Shown here: positions 22,134-31,229 of the stretch, piece after piece | How the letters are laid out: each line of letters opens with the position of its first letter | Position numbering within the stretch: position 1 is the stretch's first letter | From: Silene latifolia | Taxonomy: Eukaryota > Streptophyta > Magnoliopsida > Caryophyllales > Caryophyllaceae | Assembly (NCBI RefSeq): GCF_048544455.1 | Contig: NC_133538.1 | Span: forward strand, 147,108,922 to 147,172,921 | DNA: 64,000 nucleotides | Direction: 5' to 3' | Notes under the pieces: generated by a model | Seen by the model: the letters and a program-made list of their open reading frames with translations, nothing else | Databases searched by the model: none | What the model was told of the DNA's origin: nothing | Position numbers and translations under genes: made by a program

Positions 22134-22324
22134 CCGTCTCCTCAAAATGCATACAAAATGGGACGAATAAAGTACGGTTTCACCACTTTTAGGTTCAGTT
22201 CCGCAAAACAGACAAAACAAACCAAAGTAGCCAATTCGGGGCATATTGCAATACAAAACAGTACAAAAGTTCATAGAAATACGTGCAAAATAAGACTAAA
22301 ATGCTATATAAAATGCACGTATCA
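22134..22324 (-). repeat. LTR 5'-end fragment inside element B
   Basis: About 190 bp matching the first part of the family A LTR, ending at the LTR start (TGATACG at 22324 on the minus strand). It is preceded by a PPT and joined to the env-like gene at a shared TTTTGAGGAG-ACGGG-ATG word. Confidence 0.85.
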
Positions 22325-22566
22325 AATCTCCCCAAAACGAACCTTTACTCGTCCTCGAGTAAATTAAACACAAACTAATGGAACGGAAATGAAAACTCAG
22401 AGCTAGCTATAACTTGTCTACTTGAACCAATTTAATGCAACGGAAATCAACAGTCATAGCTACAATAGTCAATACGCAAATGAATTATAAGATGTCCATA
22501 AATAAAGCTGACCTATCGACCTTGCAAGACCAACAAAACCGGACTCTCACGTGGTCACTCTTCTCT
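22325..22566 (-). other. 3' UTR/PPT fragment inside element B
   Basis: Matches the 242 bases that precede the LTR at 13443 and 19042, including the PPT. It starts abruptly at AGAGAAGAGTGACCAC next to gag-end sequence. Confidence 0.82.
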
Positions 22567-24187
22567 AAACTAGTCGATCGAGTATATTCTTCATGGTAAG
22601 CATATTTTCAGCGACAACTGACTGTTCATCAGCATTTATGGCCTTCCTCGGGTCTGATATGTCATCTAAAGTTGATAATTTTGGTCCTTCATATGAACGA
22701 CCACTTGTCAAATTAATCAAGTTTACCGTCTCGTGTGGACTCTTCTCAGATTGGGACGGCAAATGACCCGGTTTCCTCGTGGACTGATTGGCGGCGAGTT
22801 GAACAACTTGAGTTTCAAGTGACTTGATGGATGCTTCTTTCTATTGGTCACTTAGTTGCCATTGCTTTGTCAACGACTGAAGCATTGTCTTTAACTCAGC
22901 TAGCTCACTTACCCCACTTGAAGATGATGCTCCTTGATTCGGTGGAGGAAAATAAGGAGGCTTTTGGAAGCCTTGTTGAGCCTTGTGAGGAGGGACATAT
23001 GACTGCTGGTGCTGCGGTGGAGGAGTGGGATTAAGAACATTTTGACTTGTCCACCTGAAATTGGGATGGACTGCCCCTTGATTGTTGTAATAAGAACCTC
23101 CTCCTTGCCTATATTGCTAAAAAGCAAGGACTTGTTCTTTCTCAGTTAGACAGTCAATAGCAGTATGACCGTCATTGCTTCCACACCTCTCACAAATGAT
23201 AGTTTCCTATCTAGTCAACAGATGAACCGTCTGTTGATCTCCAGCAGATTGCAGCTCCGATCTATCAAACCGGGCATTCATAGCTTCCAGCTGAGCCACG
23301 ACTGCCTTATCAACCGAATGGACCGTTTGAATACCGTCCCGTGGATTCCCATATTCAGCACAATGGTTCGCCATCTCCTCAATAATGCCCCATCCCATAT
23401 CATCATCAATATTCTTTTGAAATCTCCCGTCGGATGAGGCATCAAGTATAGCTCTGTGGTCATCGTACAACCCATTGTAGAACTAGTTGCACAAGAACCA
23501 CTGATCAAAACCATGTTGAGGAAGAGACCTCACCAAATTCTTGAACCGACACCAAGCTTCATAGAAAGTCTCATCAGGTGCCTGCTTAAAACTAGTAATC
23601 TTTCCCCTCAGCTGATTAGTGCGTTGAGGAGGGAAGTATCTTTTGTAGAAGGCAAGTGCGAGAGTCTCCCAGTTGGTGATACCAGTAGCAGTCCGGTCAA
23701 GATCAGTCAGCCACTCATGGGTTTAGTCAATCAGAGAAAAAGGAAAAAGCACTTCCTTTATCTTGTCTTGAGTTACTTCCTTAGTAGCGGTAATAGTAGA
23801 GCAGTAGTCAGTAAAGACTTCCATATGCTTTCGTGGATCTTCACCCACCACACCTCGGTATAGATTTCTCTCCACCATATTTATGCAAGATGGACGGATA
23901 TCGAAAGTGTTATCGTCCTCAGTCTAGAGATTGAAACCTTTAGGAATCGAGGATGCTTTGGGCTCCGAGTGACTTGCAATGTTAGGCATCTTTACTGGCT
24001 TGTTGACAGAAATGAGATTGTCTTCTTCAAAAGACTGGTCTTCTGCAAATAAAAAGTGTTGTAGCTCAGGCTCGAAAGTACTCAAGTCTTCCTTTCGAAG
24101 TTCTATTTGCAGACGGAGTCTATGCCAAAATAGTCTTTCTGGCTGAGAATCAGCTGGAACTAACTCCGACCTGTTTGACCTGGGCAT
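22567..24187 (-). pseudogene. Athila-type gag of element B
   Basis: Start MPRSNRSELV at 24187. It matches family A gag through the capsid core (ALAFYKRYFPP, FYEAWCRFKNLVRSLP, FYNGLYDDHRAI) and the knuckle CERCGSNDGHTAIDC. It continues into a Pro/Gln-rich part and a C-terminal block SPHETVNLINLTSGRSYEG, which resembles the Athila gag-protease linker. Several stops and small indels interrupt it. One TCGATCGA word occurs at the very end (22573-22580), just before the rearrangement, so the keyword array probably followed gag in the intact element. Confidence 0.85.
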
Positions 24188-24287
24188 ACACAACACTGAA
24201 AGAGATAAATGAGAACTGTCTCAAGGAATAAAAATTCCCTGAGACGGATAAAAATAAACGAAAACAAGAACAGATAGGGCTATTGCC

Positions 24288-24305
24288 TCCTCGGCAACGG
24301 CGCCA
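24288..24305 (-). other. PBS (tRNA-Asp) of element B
   Basis: The minus strand reads TGGCGCCGTTGCCGAGGA, one mismatch from the family A site, five bases from the LTR. Confidence 0.92.
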
Positions 24306-24310
24306 AAATT

Positions 24311-25798
24311 TGACAGGCTAGTTGTGTACCTACCAAAAATAACCAACTGGCACTAACTACTATAGCTAGGGAAGTCGGGTCGATCTCCACAGGGAGGCAA
24401 GATATCTGTTAGAGGCCCATCTATTTAGGTCACTAAATGGGGGTTTAAATTTTGTTTCTAAACTAATAAAGGCTTAAAGGAAAGAGTAGTAAAGAGAGAG
24501 CAATAAAAGGTAGAAATTATAATAATGGTGATCAAATGAGAAAGAACATGTCAGGATTTCGGTTCATCATGGTAGTCTAGCGACTCAAATGCAAATAGCC
24601 TAGATAATCTACTCTGAGATGGATACAGAAAAGGTCCTTCCGGTCCACTTTCTATCATAGATTTCCACTAACTTAACTTTCGTCCTCGTCAGGGTAGTCT
24701 ACCATTCATAGCAGATCTATTTAGTCCAATCTTCCAATCCAGGAGTAAATTTAACCAGATTAAAAGTAACTTAGAAGCATGCACTCAACTAAGTCGGTAT
24801 TATAATTAAATTGCCATGGGTAAAGATTCTCACAAGTAAACAATCTAGTCTATTCGCGACATTGTCACATTCCTACCATAGATTTCCTAATCTCAACATG
24901 AAAGAATTTAGCTACTCATATTACTAATGTTGTCAATAATAATAATAATAATAGTGAATAATCTAATTGAAGGCATGATTAAATAAAAATAATAATGCAT
25001 AAACTAAATTAGGGCAGAATAATTAAGACAATAAAATAAGGATTAAAGCAAGGAAATAATGAGATTAAGATTAAAAGGAGAAGAGATATTACAGTCTCAA
25101 GCTATTCCGGCGTAAAGATCAAATCCACTAAGCAAAAGATTAAGGAGAAGAAAGTTACAGTTGAAAGTTTAAGGGAAAGATTAAGAGAGTTCCTAGAGAT
25201 GAATAAAATGTAGTGGTGTAAAACAGCGTACTTAATAACCTAATTATTGAATGCTTAAATAGGAAAACTAAGTCCATCACGAAATAACATAACACGGGTT
25301 AATTAAGCCCGTCTAAAATCCAAAACCTCTCGATCGAGTGATATAGAACCACTCGATTGAGGTCTTCACCAGCTAATCCTCTCGATCGATTAAAAAGATC
25401 ACTCGATCGAGGAAACCCAAAAATCAGCATTACGATCGAGTACAATAAAGCACTCGATCGACCTCTTCTGCTCACAAACCCACTCGATCGAACCAGAATG
25501 CTTATCGATCGAGTGTTCTTCCTACAAGTAAGCTTTAAACTCATCATTGACTGCTCCGTTGACCACCCTTTTACGCATCCCAAGGCATAATCTCGCTCCA
25601 ACATTCTCGTCTCCTCAAAATGCATACAAAATGGGACAAATAGAGTATGGTTTCACCACTTTCAGGTTCAGTTATGCAAAACAGACAAAACAAACCAAAG
25701 TAGCCAATTCGGGGCATATTGCAATACAAAACAGTACAAAAGTTCGTAGAAATACGTGCAAAATAAGACTAGAATGGCTATATAAAATGCACGTATCA
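24311..25798 (-). repeat. Element B 5' LTR (B2)
   Basis: 1488 bp, flanked by the PBS and by the right TSD. The array octamers are at 25330, 25353, 25382, 25403, 25432, 25454, 25484 and 25505, with gaps 23, 29, 21, 29, 22, 30 and 21, identical to B1 although three octamers have point changes or altered edges. A TATA-like TATTTAAG lies at 25254-25261. Confidence 0.93.
25330..25512. repeat. Phased TCGATCGA array in B2 LTR
   Basis: Eight octamers; positions and gaps are as in B1. Variants are TCGATTGA (25353) and ACGATCGA (25432). Confidence 0.9.
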
Positions 25799-25803
25799 AC
25801 CAT
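25799..25803. repeat. TSD of element B, right (ACCAT)
   Basis: An exact copy of 17553-17557. Confidence 0.93.
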
Positions 25804-26292
25804 CAACAACATACTAGCTCACACAAAGATGTTGGAAACCCAAATTTCTCAATTAGCATCTTCTAGCTCTCAAAGACAAAAGGGGCAATTACCACCTCAA
25901 AGTAATCCCCAAGACATGAATCGGTGAGTGCCATCCATTTGAGGAGTGGTACAAGGTATGAAGGGACAAAGAGGCCCATTGATGAAGACATTATGGAGGC
26001 TAGTGACAAGGAAAGAGTTGTGGAAAACTATAAGGGAGAAGAACCCATTCAAGAAGTTTCAAAGAAGAAGAATGAAGAGAAGGCTAAGGAGAAAGAGCCT
26101 ATTGTGATTAGACTTCCATTTCCAAGTCGTCAAGCTAAGCCTAAGTTTGATGAACAACTTGGAAAGTTCATAGAGATTGTGAAGAACTTGGAAGTCTCAA
26201 TTCCATTCACAGAATTAATCAATCATGTTCCGGCCTATGCAAAATACATGAAAGATATTATTACAAAGAAGAAATCCATCCGGAAGCTATAG
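25804..26292 (+). pseudogene. Family C gag, part 2 (C-terminus)
   Basis: The gag frame resumes after element B and runs through HTKMLETQISQLASSS and the Athila-typical linker AIHLRSGTRYEG. A Lys/Glu-rich segment and FIEIVKNLEVSIPF follow, then PAYAKYMKDIITKKKSI, ending at TAG 26290-26292. Athila gag-pol polyproteins have the same order of blocks before protease. The two gag parts are separated only by element B and its TSD. Confidence 0.85.
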
Positions 26293-26832
26293 ACTATTGC
26301 ATTCACTAAAGTGAGTAGTGCCATCCTACAAGGAAGTTCACCTCCAAAACTTAAAGATCCGGGAAGTTTCTCTATTCTATGAACCATTGGCGACACTACA
26401 ATCAACAAAGCTTTATGTGACCTTGGGGCAAGTGTGAGTGTCATGCCATACTCGGTATGCAAAAGGCTAGGAATGGGAGAACTCAAGTGCACTAATATCA
26501 CACTTCAAATGGCGGATCGATCAACAAAGACACCTTTAGGGGTATGGGAGGATGTGCCGGTAAGAATTGGCAAGTTCTTCATTCCGGTGGACTTTGTTAT
26601 TATTGACACAGAGGAAGACTCCAACATTCCTATCATTTTAGGAAGACCCATCCTATACACCGCGGGAGCGGTGATTGATGTGAAACATGGAGAGCTCACA
26701 TTTGAAGTGGGAGATGAAACAATCACTTTTAACCTTGACAAGACAATGAGAGCTCCCCGCTTACATGAGCCATGTTTCATGATCGATCATTATAGCCGAG
26801 AAAGTGATAGGAATAAGTTACCATCTCAATAA
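26293..26832 (+). pseudogene. Athila-type aspartic protease
   Basis: After TAG 26290 and a TGA near 26380, an open frame encodes a retroviral-type protease: active-site DLGASVSVMP (Asp at 26419), KRLGMGELKCTNITLQMADRS, FFIPVDFVIIDTEED, then the flap/C-terminal ILGRPIL. The catalytic triad is the plant Athila form DLGA rather than DTGA. It is the only enzyme domain left in family C. RT does not follow; the frame ends at TAA 26830-26832. Confidence 0.87.
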
Positions 26833-26844
26833 AAAGATCAAACT

Positions 26845-27275
26845 ATGGGTAAAGAATCACCATCCATATGGAAGAAGAAAGAGGATAATCTTCAAGATGC
26901 TCCGTCCAAAGAGCAAGGAAATTGCAACAATGAGAGCTTGAATAGCTCACCACCACTCATGACAAGTAATGAAGAAGGCCTCATTGGCCATGATAACAAG
27001 AAAGAGGAGTTGTTTCCATCAACTCATGATACTATAGGGAAGCAAGCTAGTGAAGTATATGGTCTATGGGATGACGAATTCGATGGGTTAGTCAATCCCT
27101 ACATTGGCAATGCTATAGACCAAGGCTTTGGTGACCATCTTGACTCATGTCACCAACATGAAGAACACAATGTGAAAAGGTCCATTGAAGATCTTTAAAA
27201 TGACAACGAACAAGCCTTCGACTACTTCTATAAGGTGTTGAGAAACATCAACAACAGATTGCCTATGCCCCTTTG
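26845..27275 (+). pseudogene. Short unknown ORF after protease (family C)
   Basis: An open frame from ATG 26845 to TAA 27196-27198, readable to about 27275. It is acidic and hydrophilic (WDDEFDGLVNPYIGN, CHQHEEHNVKRS). I recognise no domain. It lies where the protease-RT spacer of Athila would be, so it could be the remnant of that linker or a family-specific extension. Confidence 0.5.
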
Positions 27276-27618
27276 ACATCTCATCTCAAGAGTAAGAGTT
27301 TGGTGGAGTCCTCCCTAAACCACCATTTGTAAATATTCTAACCCCTTAACTCGCATTTTTATTCTTTTATTGCATTTTTGTCAAATTTTGGATTTACATT
27401 TGTACATTTCAATCAAGATTATCATTTTAAGAGAAAGTGAGGGAGGGACTTAAATGTTTCTTGATGTGTAGTGTTTTGACTTAGTGTGGAGATAGCAATT
27501 GCCTAGGCTATCCAAGCCTTCGTAGTTCACCCATAATGAAGACCAAGGGAATGAAGAAGAAATTACTTGGGATATGAAAATACCCACGGGTGGAACTGAA
27601 CCCGTGAGGTACATGAAT
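27276..27618 (+). other. Non-coding spacer between protease block and keyword array
   Basis: AT-rich, with no ORF or recognised motif. It occupies the position where RT, RNase H and integrase would be expected; no residue of them is visible. Confidence 0.5.
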
Positions 27619-27839
27619 AATCCAAGCGTCCCAGAGGGAAGTCGCTCGTCTTGGATGAAATCCGAGTGTCCTTACAGTAAGACGCTCGTCTTGGCAGAGC
27701 TGGAAAGGAAATTTTTATATTGGGTACGAATCCGAGCGTCTCCTCAAGAATCCGCTCGTCTTAGTCCAAAGACGCTCGTCTCAGTGAGAATCTGCTCGTC
27801 CTGGTTACATCAAAATTTGGGATTTCACTCTGACTATGA

Positions 27840-27844
27840 ATCTG
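27840..27844. repeat. TSD of solo LTR, left (ATCTG)
   Basis: Matches 29145-29149. Collapsing the two copies restores AATCTGAGCGTCC, a normal array unit. Confidence 0.93.
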
Positions 27845-27874
27845 TGTAATACTACTTTATGAGTCTTTGGGTAC

Positions 27875-27976
27875 TCTATCGAGTGGGCCTTACTCTGTCG
27901 AGTAAGGGTGTGTTGTGTTTTAAAATAGTTTCTGACCTGTTGGGTACTCGATCGAGTACCTCAGTTACTCGATCGA
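27875..27976. repeat. Paired TCGATCGA motifs in the solo LTR
   Basis: Octamers at 27875 (TCTATCGA), 27894 (TCTGTCGA), 27948 and 27969 form two pairs, 19 and 21 bp apart. The intact pair reads GGTACTCGATCGAGTACC and TTACTCGATCGAGTAG. This is the same core as family A/B, in a different LTR family. Confidence 0.85.
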
Positions 27977-28030
27977 GTAGCCGGTTTACGGGGAGTTATT
28001 TCTCGGGTTTTGTTAATTATGCGATTAAGG

Positions 28031-28038
28031 TATATAAT
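28031..28038 (+). promoter_or_regulatory. TATA-like box of solo LTR
   Basis: TATATAAT, 55 bp after the last array octamer. Confidence 0.5.
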
Positions 28039-29144
28039 CTTTTCCGTCATTGTTCTAAACACTTTTCAAAACCTAAATTACTGTCAAGAGAGAAAGCAAA
28101 GTACGTTCATCACCTTAATCGCATTGTTAGCAAATCCCGGAGTTTGGAAGGTCGGATTTCACCTTTCTTTATACCGTTGTGATCCTTGCGTCAAGGGTAA
28201 GACCTATATACCATTTTTATAATGTTTCTTTAAAGTTGGTTAAACCCTAATTTGGGAATTGGGGGTTTTGTAGTATGTTATGCTTGGTAGTGATTATATG
28301 TTTATATGTTAGGAGGAGGATTCGTAGAGGAAGCTTTTTGATATCAGCTGTGAGATCGTCTGATTGTTGTGCTTTCCAGGTAGGGTTTCCCTACTCAGTA
28401 TTAGTTATATAATGTGTGGTGATTGTGCTGTAGTTAGTGATTGTTGATTGATTCAGACGGTTGTTGCTGTTGTATTGTGATTGTGATTGTTTGTCTCTGG
28501 TTCTCGAGATGCGTTCTCGGCTGAGTGGAGTCACTTGCGGGAGTGGCTTCACGCCCAAGTTTTGCCCTTCGTGGAACCCGCCACGGAAGGGGATGTGCAC
28601 ATTAATGGGACAGGGTTATCGCTCGGTATGATGAGCGGGGCTTAGGTGGGGAACGGTGCGGTCCCCCAGCGTGGCGGGTCCAGTGGACAGTCGGTGACGG
28701 AGATTGATTGGAGTGGGTGTGATTGTGTGTGTGACCGTTTGAGCTGTGTTGCTTGTTGTGTTGTTGGATTATATAAATTATGTGATCAGTACTGACCCCG
28801 TTTAAATGTTTTAAAAACTGTAGTGATCCATTCGGGGGTGGTGAGCAGTTGCTTGACAGGTTAATCTTGGATACGCGTTGGATCTAGCTGGGGATGGAGT
28901 CATCACATATCAGAGTCTTTAGTCTTCCTCTGTGTTTGTTAAGACAGTTCCATTCAGTTGGTTCATAGTTTGAGAACAGTTGTATTTTGGTTACAGTTGG
29001 TTTTGTTATGTAATCACTTAAACATATTTAATAAAGTACGTTTTCTTATTGTCTTATGATTATCATTGCCTCGGGTAACCGAGATGGTAGTATCCTTATA
29101 CCTGAGTGGTCCTGGTAAGGCACTTGGGGTATGGGGGTTTTACA

Positions 29145-29149
29145 ATCTG
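29145..29149. repeat. TSD of solo LTR, right (ATCTG)
   Basis: An exact copy of 27840-27844. Confidence 0.93.
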
Positions 29150-29295
29150 AGCGTCCCCAGAACAATCCGCTCGTCTCAAGCTAGAATCCGCTCGTCTCCT
29201 CCTGAAGACGCTAGTCTTAACACGGGTTTTGTTTTCTAATGTTGACTGAACTACAATCCGAGCGTCCCGTGCCTAAGCCGCTCGTCTCCTACTGC

Positions 29296-29646
29296 TGAAT
29301 TGCAAAAAAAAAAAAAAATTGGATTTTAAACCCCCTTCCCCATTTCATTTCATTCTTTCAAAACACAAACACACATTCAAAACCCTCAATCCCTCCATCC
29401 ATAAAACTCAATTTCCTCAACCAAATTCACCAAAATAAAACCCAAACTCCCCCAAAACTCAATCAAATCACTCCTTTATCAACAAAAAGACATTTAAACA
29501 ACAAAATCCTCAAAGATTGAATCGATTTTCTAGGGTTATAAGCAAATTTCGAAAATCCTAAATCGATTTGGGATTCATTGAAGCTTGAGGATACTAGAAT
29601 CATTCAAGCAAATCATTGATTGTTGATACATACAAGGAGAAGAACA
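29296..29646 (+). promoter_or_regulatory. Leader of family C env-like ORF
   Basis: Starts with a 15-17-base A run (29305 on), then about 200 bases rich in C and A (AAACCCCCTTCCCC and similar), then AT-rich sequence to the ATG at 29647. It is similar in layout, not in sequence, to the leader at 121-894. I see no strong splice donor. Confidence 0.5.
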
Positions 29647-31229
29647 ATGGCTAGGACGAAAGGTGGAAACAAGGCACCTACAAAATTAAATCTTTCAAAG
29701 AGGCAACAAGCTCTTAAAGCTTCCAAAGCTTTGGTGGTTCAACAAGCAAGAGTGGAAATATAAGAAACTCCTCTTCCTATGGTGGAAGCTACTACTCCTA
29801 TCCCGGTTATTGAGAAATTACATGAATATCCGGAGGTAACTTTCACATCCGATTCTCATAGGAAAGCTTTTATGTCTCTTGCTAAGAAATCGATTTTGCC
29901 CACCAAGTTTATTTGCCAAGATGCTTTGACCAATTTGGGTGTCCTTGAAAGAACTAAAAACTTCTTTGAGTCTATAGGGTTGCTTATATTGTTTGATATG
30001 CAAGAATTGACTTACCCCTCCCTCACCTTGGAATTTCTAAGTTCATTAAAAGTCACAAAGGTGGAGACTCGAAAGAATATTGAATTCCGCCTTGAGAATG
30101 TGGATAGAAAGATGTCCTTCAATGAGTTTGGTAAGGTGTTCGGTCTTGATAATGACTAAACTTATGTGAAGAAACCTTCAAAATATGATCTCGCCCCTTT
30201 GTGGAAAGCTATCAATGGAAGAAAATTCGAATCATACCATGAGTGTCGTGCCCTTTATGTTGACTATCCGGGCATAAGGGTGTGGCACAAGGTTGTGGAA
30301 AATACTCTTATTGCTGGGAAGGGGACTAATCATTTCACCGAACTTGATTTCATCTATCTTGAGTCAGCCTTCAATGTCGATAAGAAGTTCACCAAGAAAT
30401 ACAATATTCTTCAACTCTTAATCGAAAGGTGGCTTACGATCGACCATGGTAAGGAAGGTGCGGCCTTTATAGTAAATGGGGGATTGGTAACATGGTTGGC
30501 AAAGCACTTCAACCGGGATTTCAACAAAGATGGGACTTACAAACCGGTTAAGGGAGGCCACCTCATTGATCTAGCCACTATGGTTCACAAATTCCATTGG
30601 GTCAAGAATGACAACCATGACAACAAATTTAAGTGGCTTGCAAAAGATACCAAGTCCTTCAATCTACCAAACAAGATTTGCCGACTCAATGTCCGAAGCA
30701 CAAACTATCTTCTTCCACTCTCCGGTGAAGTCGGATGATCATACAACAACAAAGGGAATTCAATGCCAAATCCTCTTCCTCTGCTATTGTGACTCCACCC
30801 TACCCGTTCACCTACCAAGAATTCCGACCCGAAGGTGTTGCGGTAGGTAACAATTACTTGACTCAATTAATGCAACACATGCATAAGCAAGCTTATGAAG
30901 ACCGAGTCAATGCCTATAGACCTCAATATCCGCCCCTCTTACACCTAGATAAGCAAGGACTTCTTGACCCATCATGTCCTTTGCCTAGTTGGGCGGATAG
31001 GGAAGTGTTCTTTCCTAATGCTTCTAGGGATGTTATCATGGGTGGTGAGGAGATTGTTGTTGAGAGTGAAGAAGTTGAAGAAGAAGAGGAAAATGAGGAA
31101 GAAGAGGATCAAAGTTCAACTGATGATGGTGAAGCCAACGGGTCTATGGAGGTAGATGGTGATGATACTAGTGAGGAAGTTGATGATGATGATGACAATG
31201 GAAGTGATGTCGCCATGGGCGGCAATTGA
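29647..31229 (+). pseudogene. Athila ORF1/env-like protein, family C, two stops and a frameshift
   Basis: ATG 29647 opens MARTKGGNKAPT. In the same frame, stops lie at 29761-29763 and 30157-30159; a frameshift near 30735 moves the reading to the frame that ends at 31229. Conserved Athila ORF1 features are: LTLEFLSSLKV, MSFNEFGKVFGL (about residues 158-170), KYDLAPLWKAI, RLNVRSTNYLLPL and PFTYQEFRPEG, then a long Glu/Asp-rich tail (31060-31210). The basic N-terminus and acidic C-terminus are the same arrangement as in family A, although the proteins are strongly diverged. Function unknown; I see no transmembrane segment. Confidence 0.82.

Larger units (their letters stand above)
17558..25798 (-). 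mobile_element. Element B, rearranged family A element (minus)
   Basis: 8.2 kb bounded by LTRs 24311-25798 (5') and 17558-19042 (3') and by an ACCAT TSD. In element orientation: LTR, PBS, gag, then a 242-bp piece of 3' UTR with PPT, the first ~190 bp of an LTR, then a 5'-truncated env-like gene, 3' UTR, PPT and LTR. The internal 3'UTR-LTR scrap shows that sequence was rearranged before or during the insertion, because the outer LTRs and TSD are intact. It was therefore copied and inserted as a chimera. Confidence 0.92.
27845..29144 (+). mobile_element. Solo LTR of another Ty3-like family
   Basis: 1300 bp from TGTAATACTAC to GGGTTTTACA with a 5-bp TSD and no internal region, which is the product of LTR-LTR recombination. 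It carries its own keyword pair array (27875-27976) and a TATA-like box at 28031. The family is unrelated by eye to the A/B and C LTRs. I assign plus orientation because array then TATA then GC-richer sequence reads left to right. Confidence 0.88.
27627..29286. repeat. Phased GAGCGTC/GCTCGTC array (family C, internal)
   Basis: The tetramer CGTC (or its variant) of each motif starts at 27627, 27647, 27667, 27687, 27737, 27757, 27777 and 27797, then at 29152, 29172, 29193, 29213, 29263 and 29283. Within each block the gaps are 20 bp, and blocks of four are 50 bp apart. Subtracting the solo LTR and one TSD (1305 bp) gives a gap of exactly 50 between 27797 and 29152. The first member of each block is usually AATCCGAGCGTC; the others are mostly AATCCGCTCGTC or AGACGCTCGTC. 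Spacers are not conserved. The array ends about 360 bp upstream of the env-like ATG. Confidence 0.92.

Noticed and set aside
27627-29286. CRISPR-like array of short words at regular spacing
   Set aside because: Words are only 7-13 bp, spacers are as short as 7-13 bp, there are no cas genes, and the region is inside a plant retroelement.
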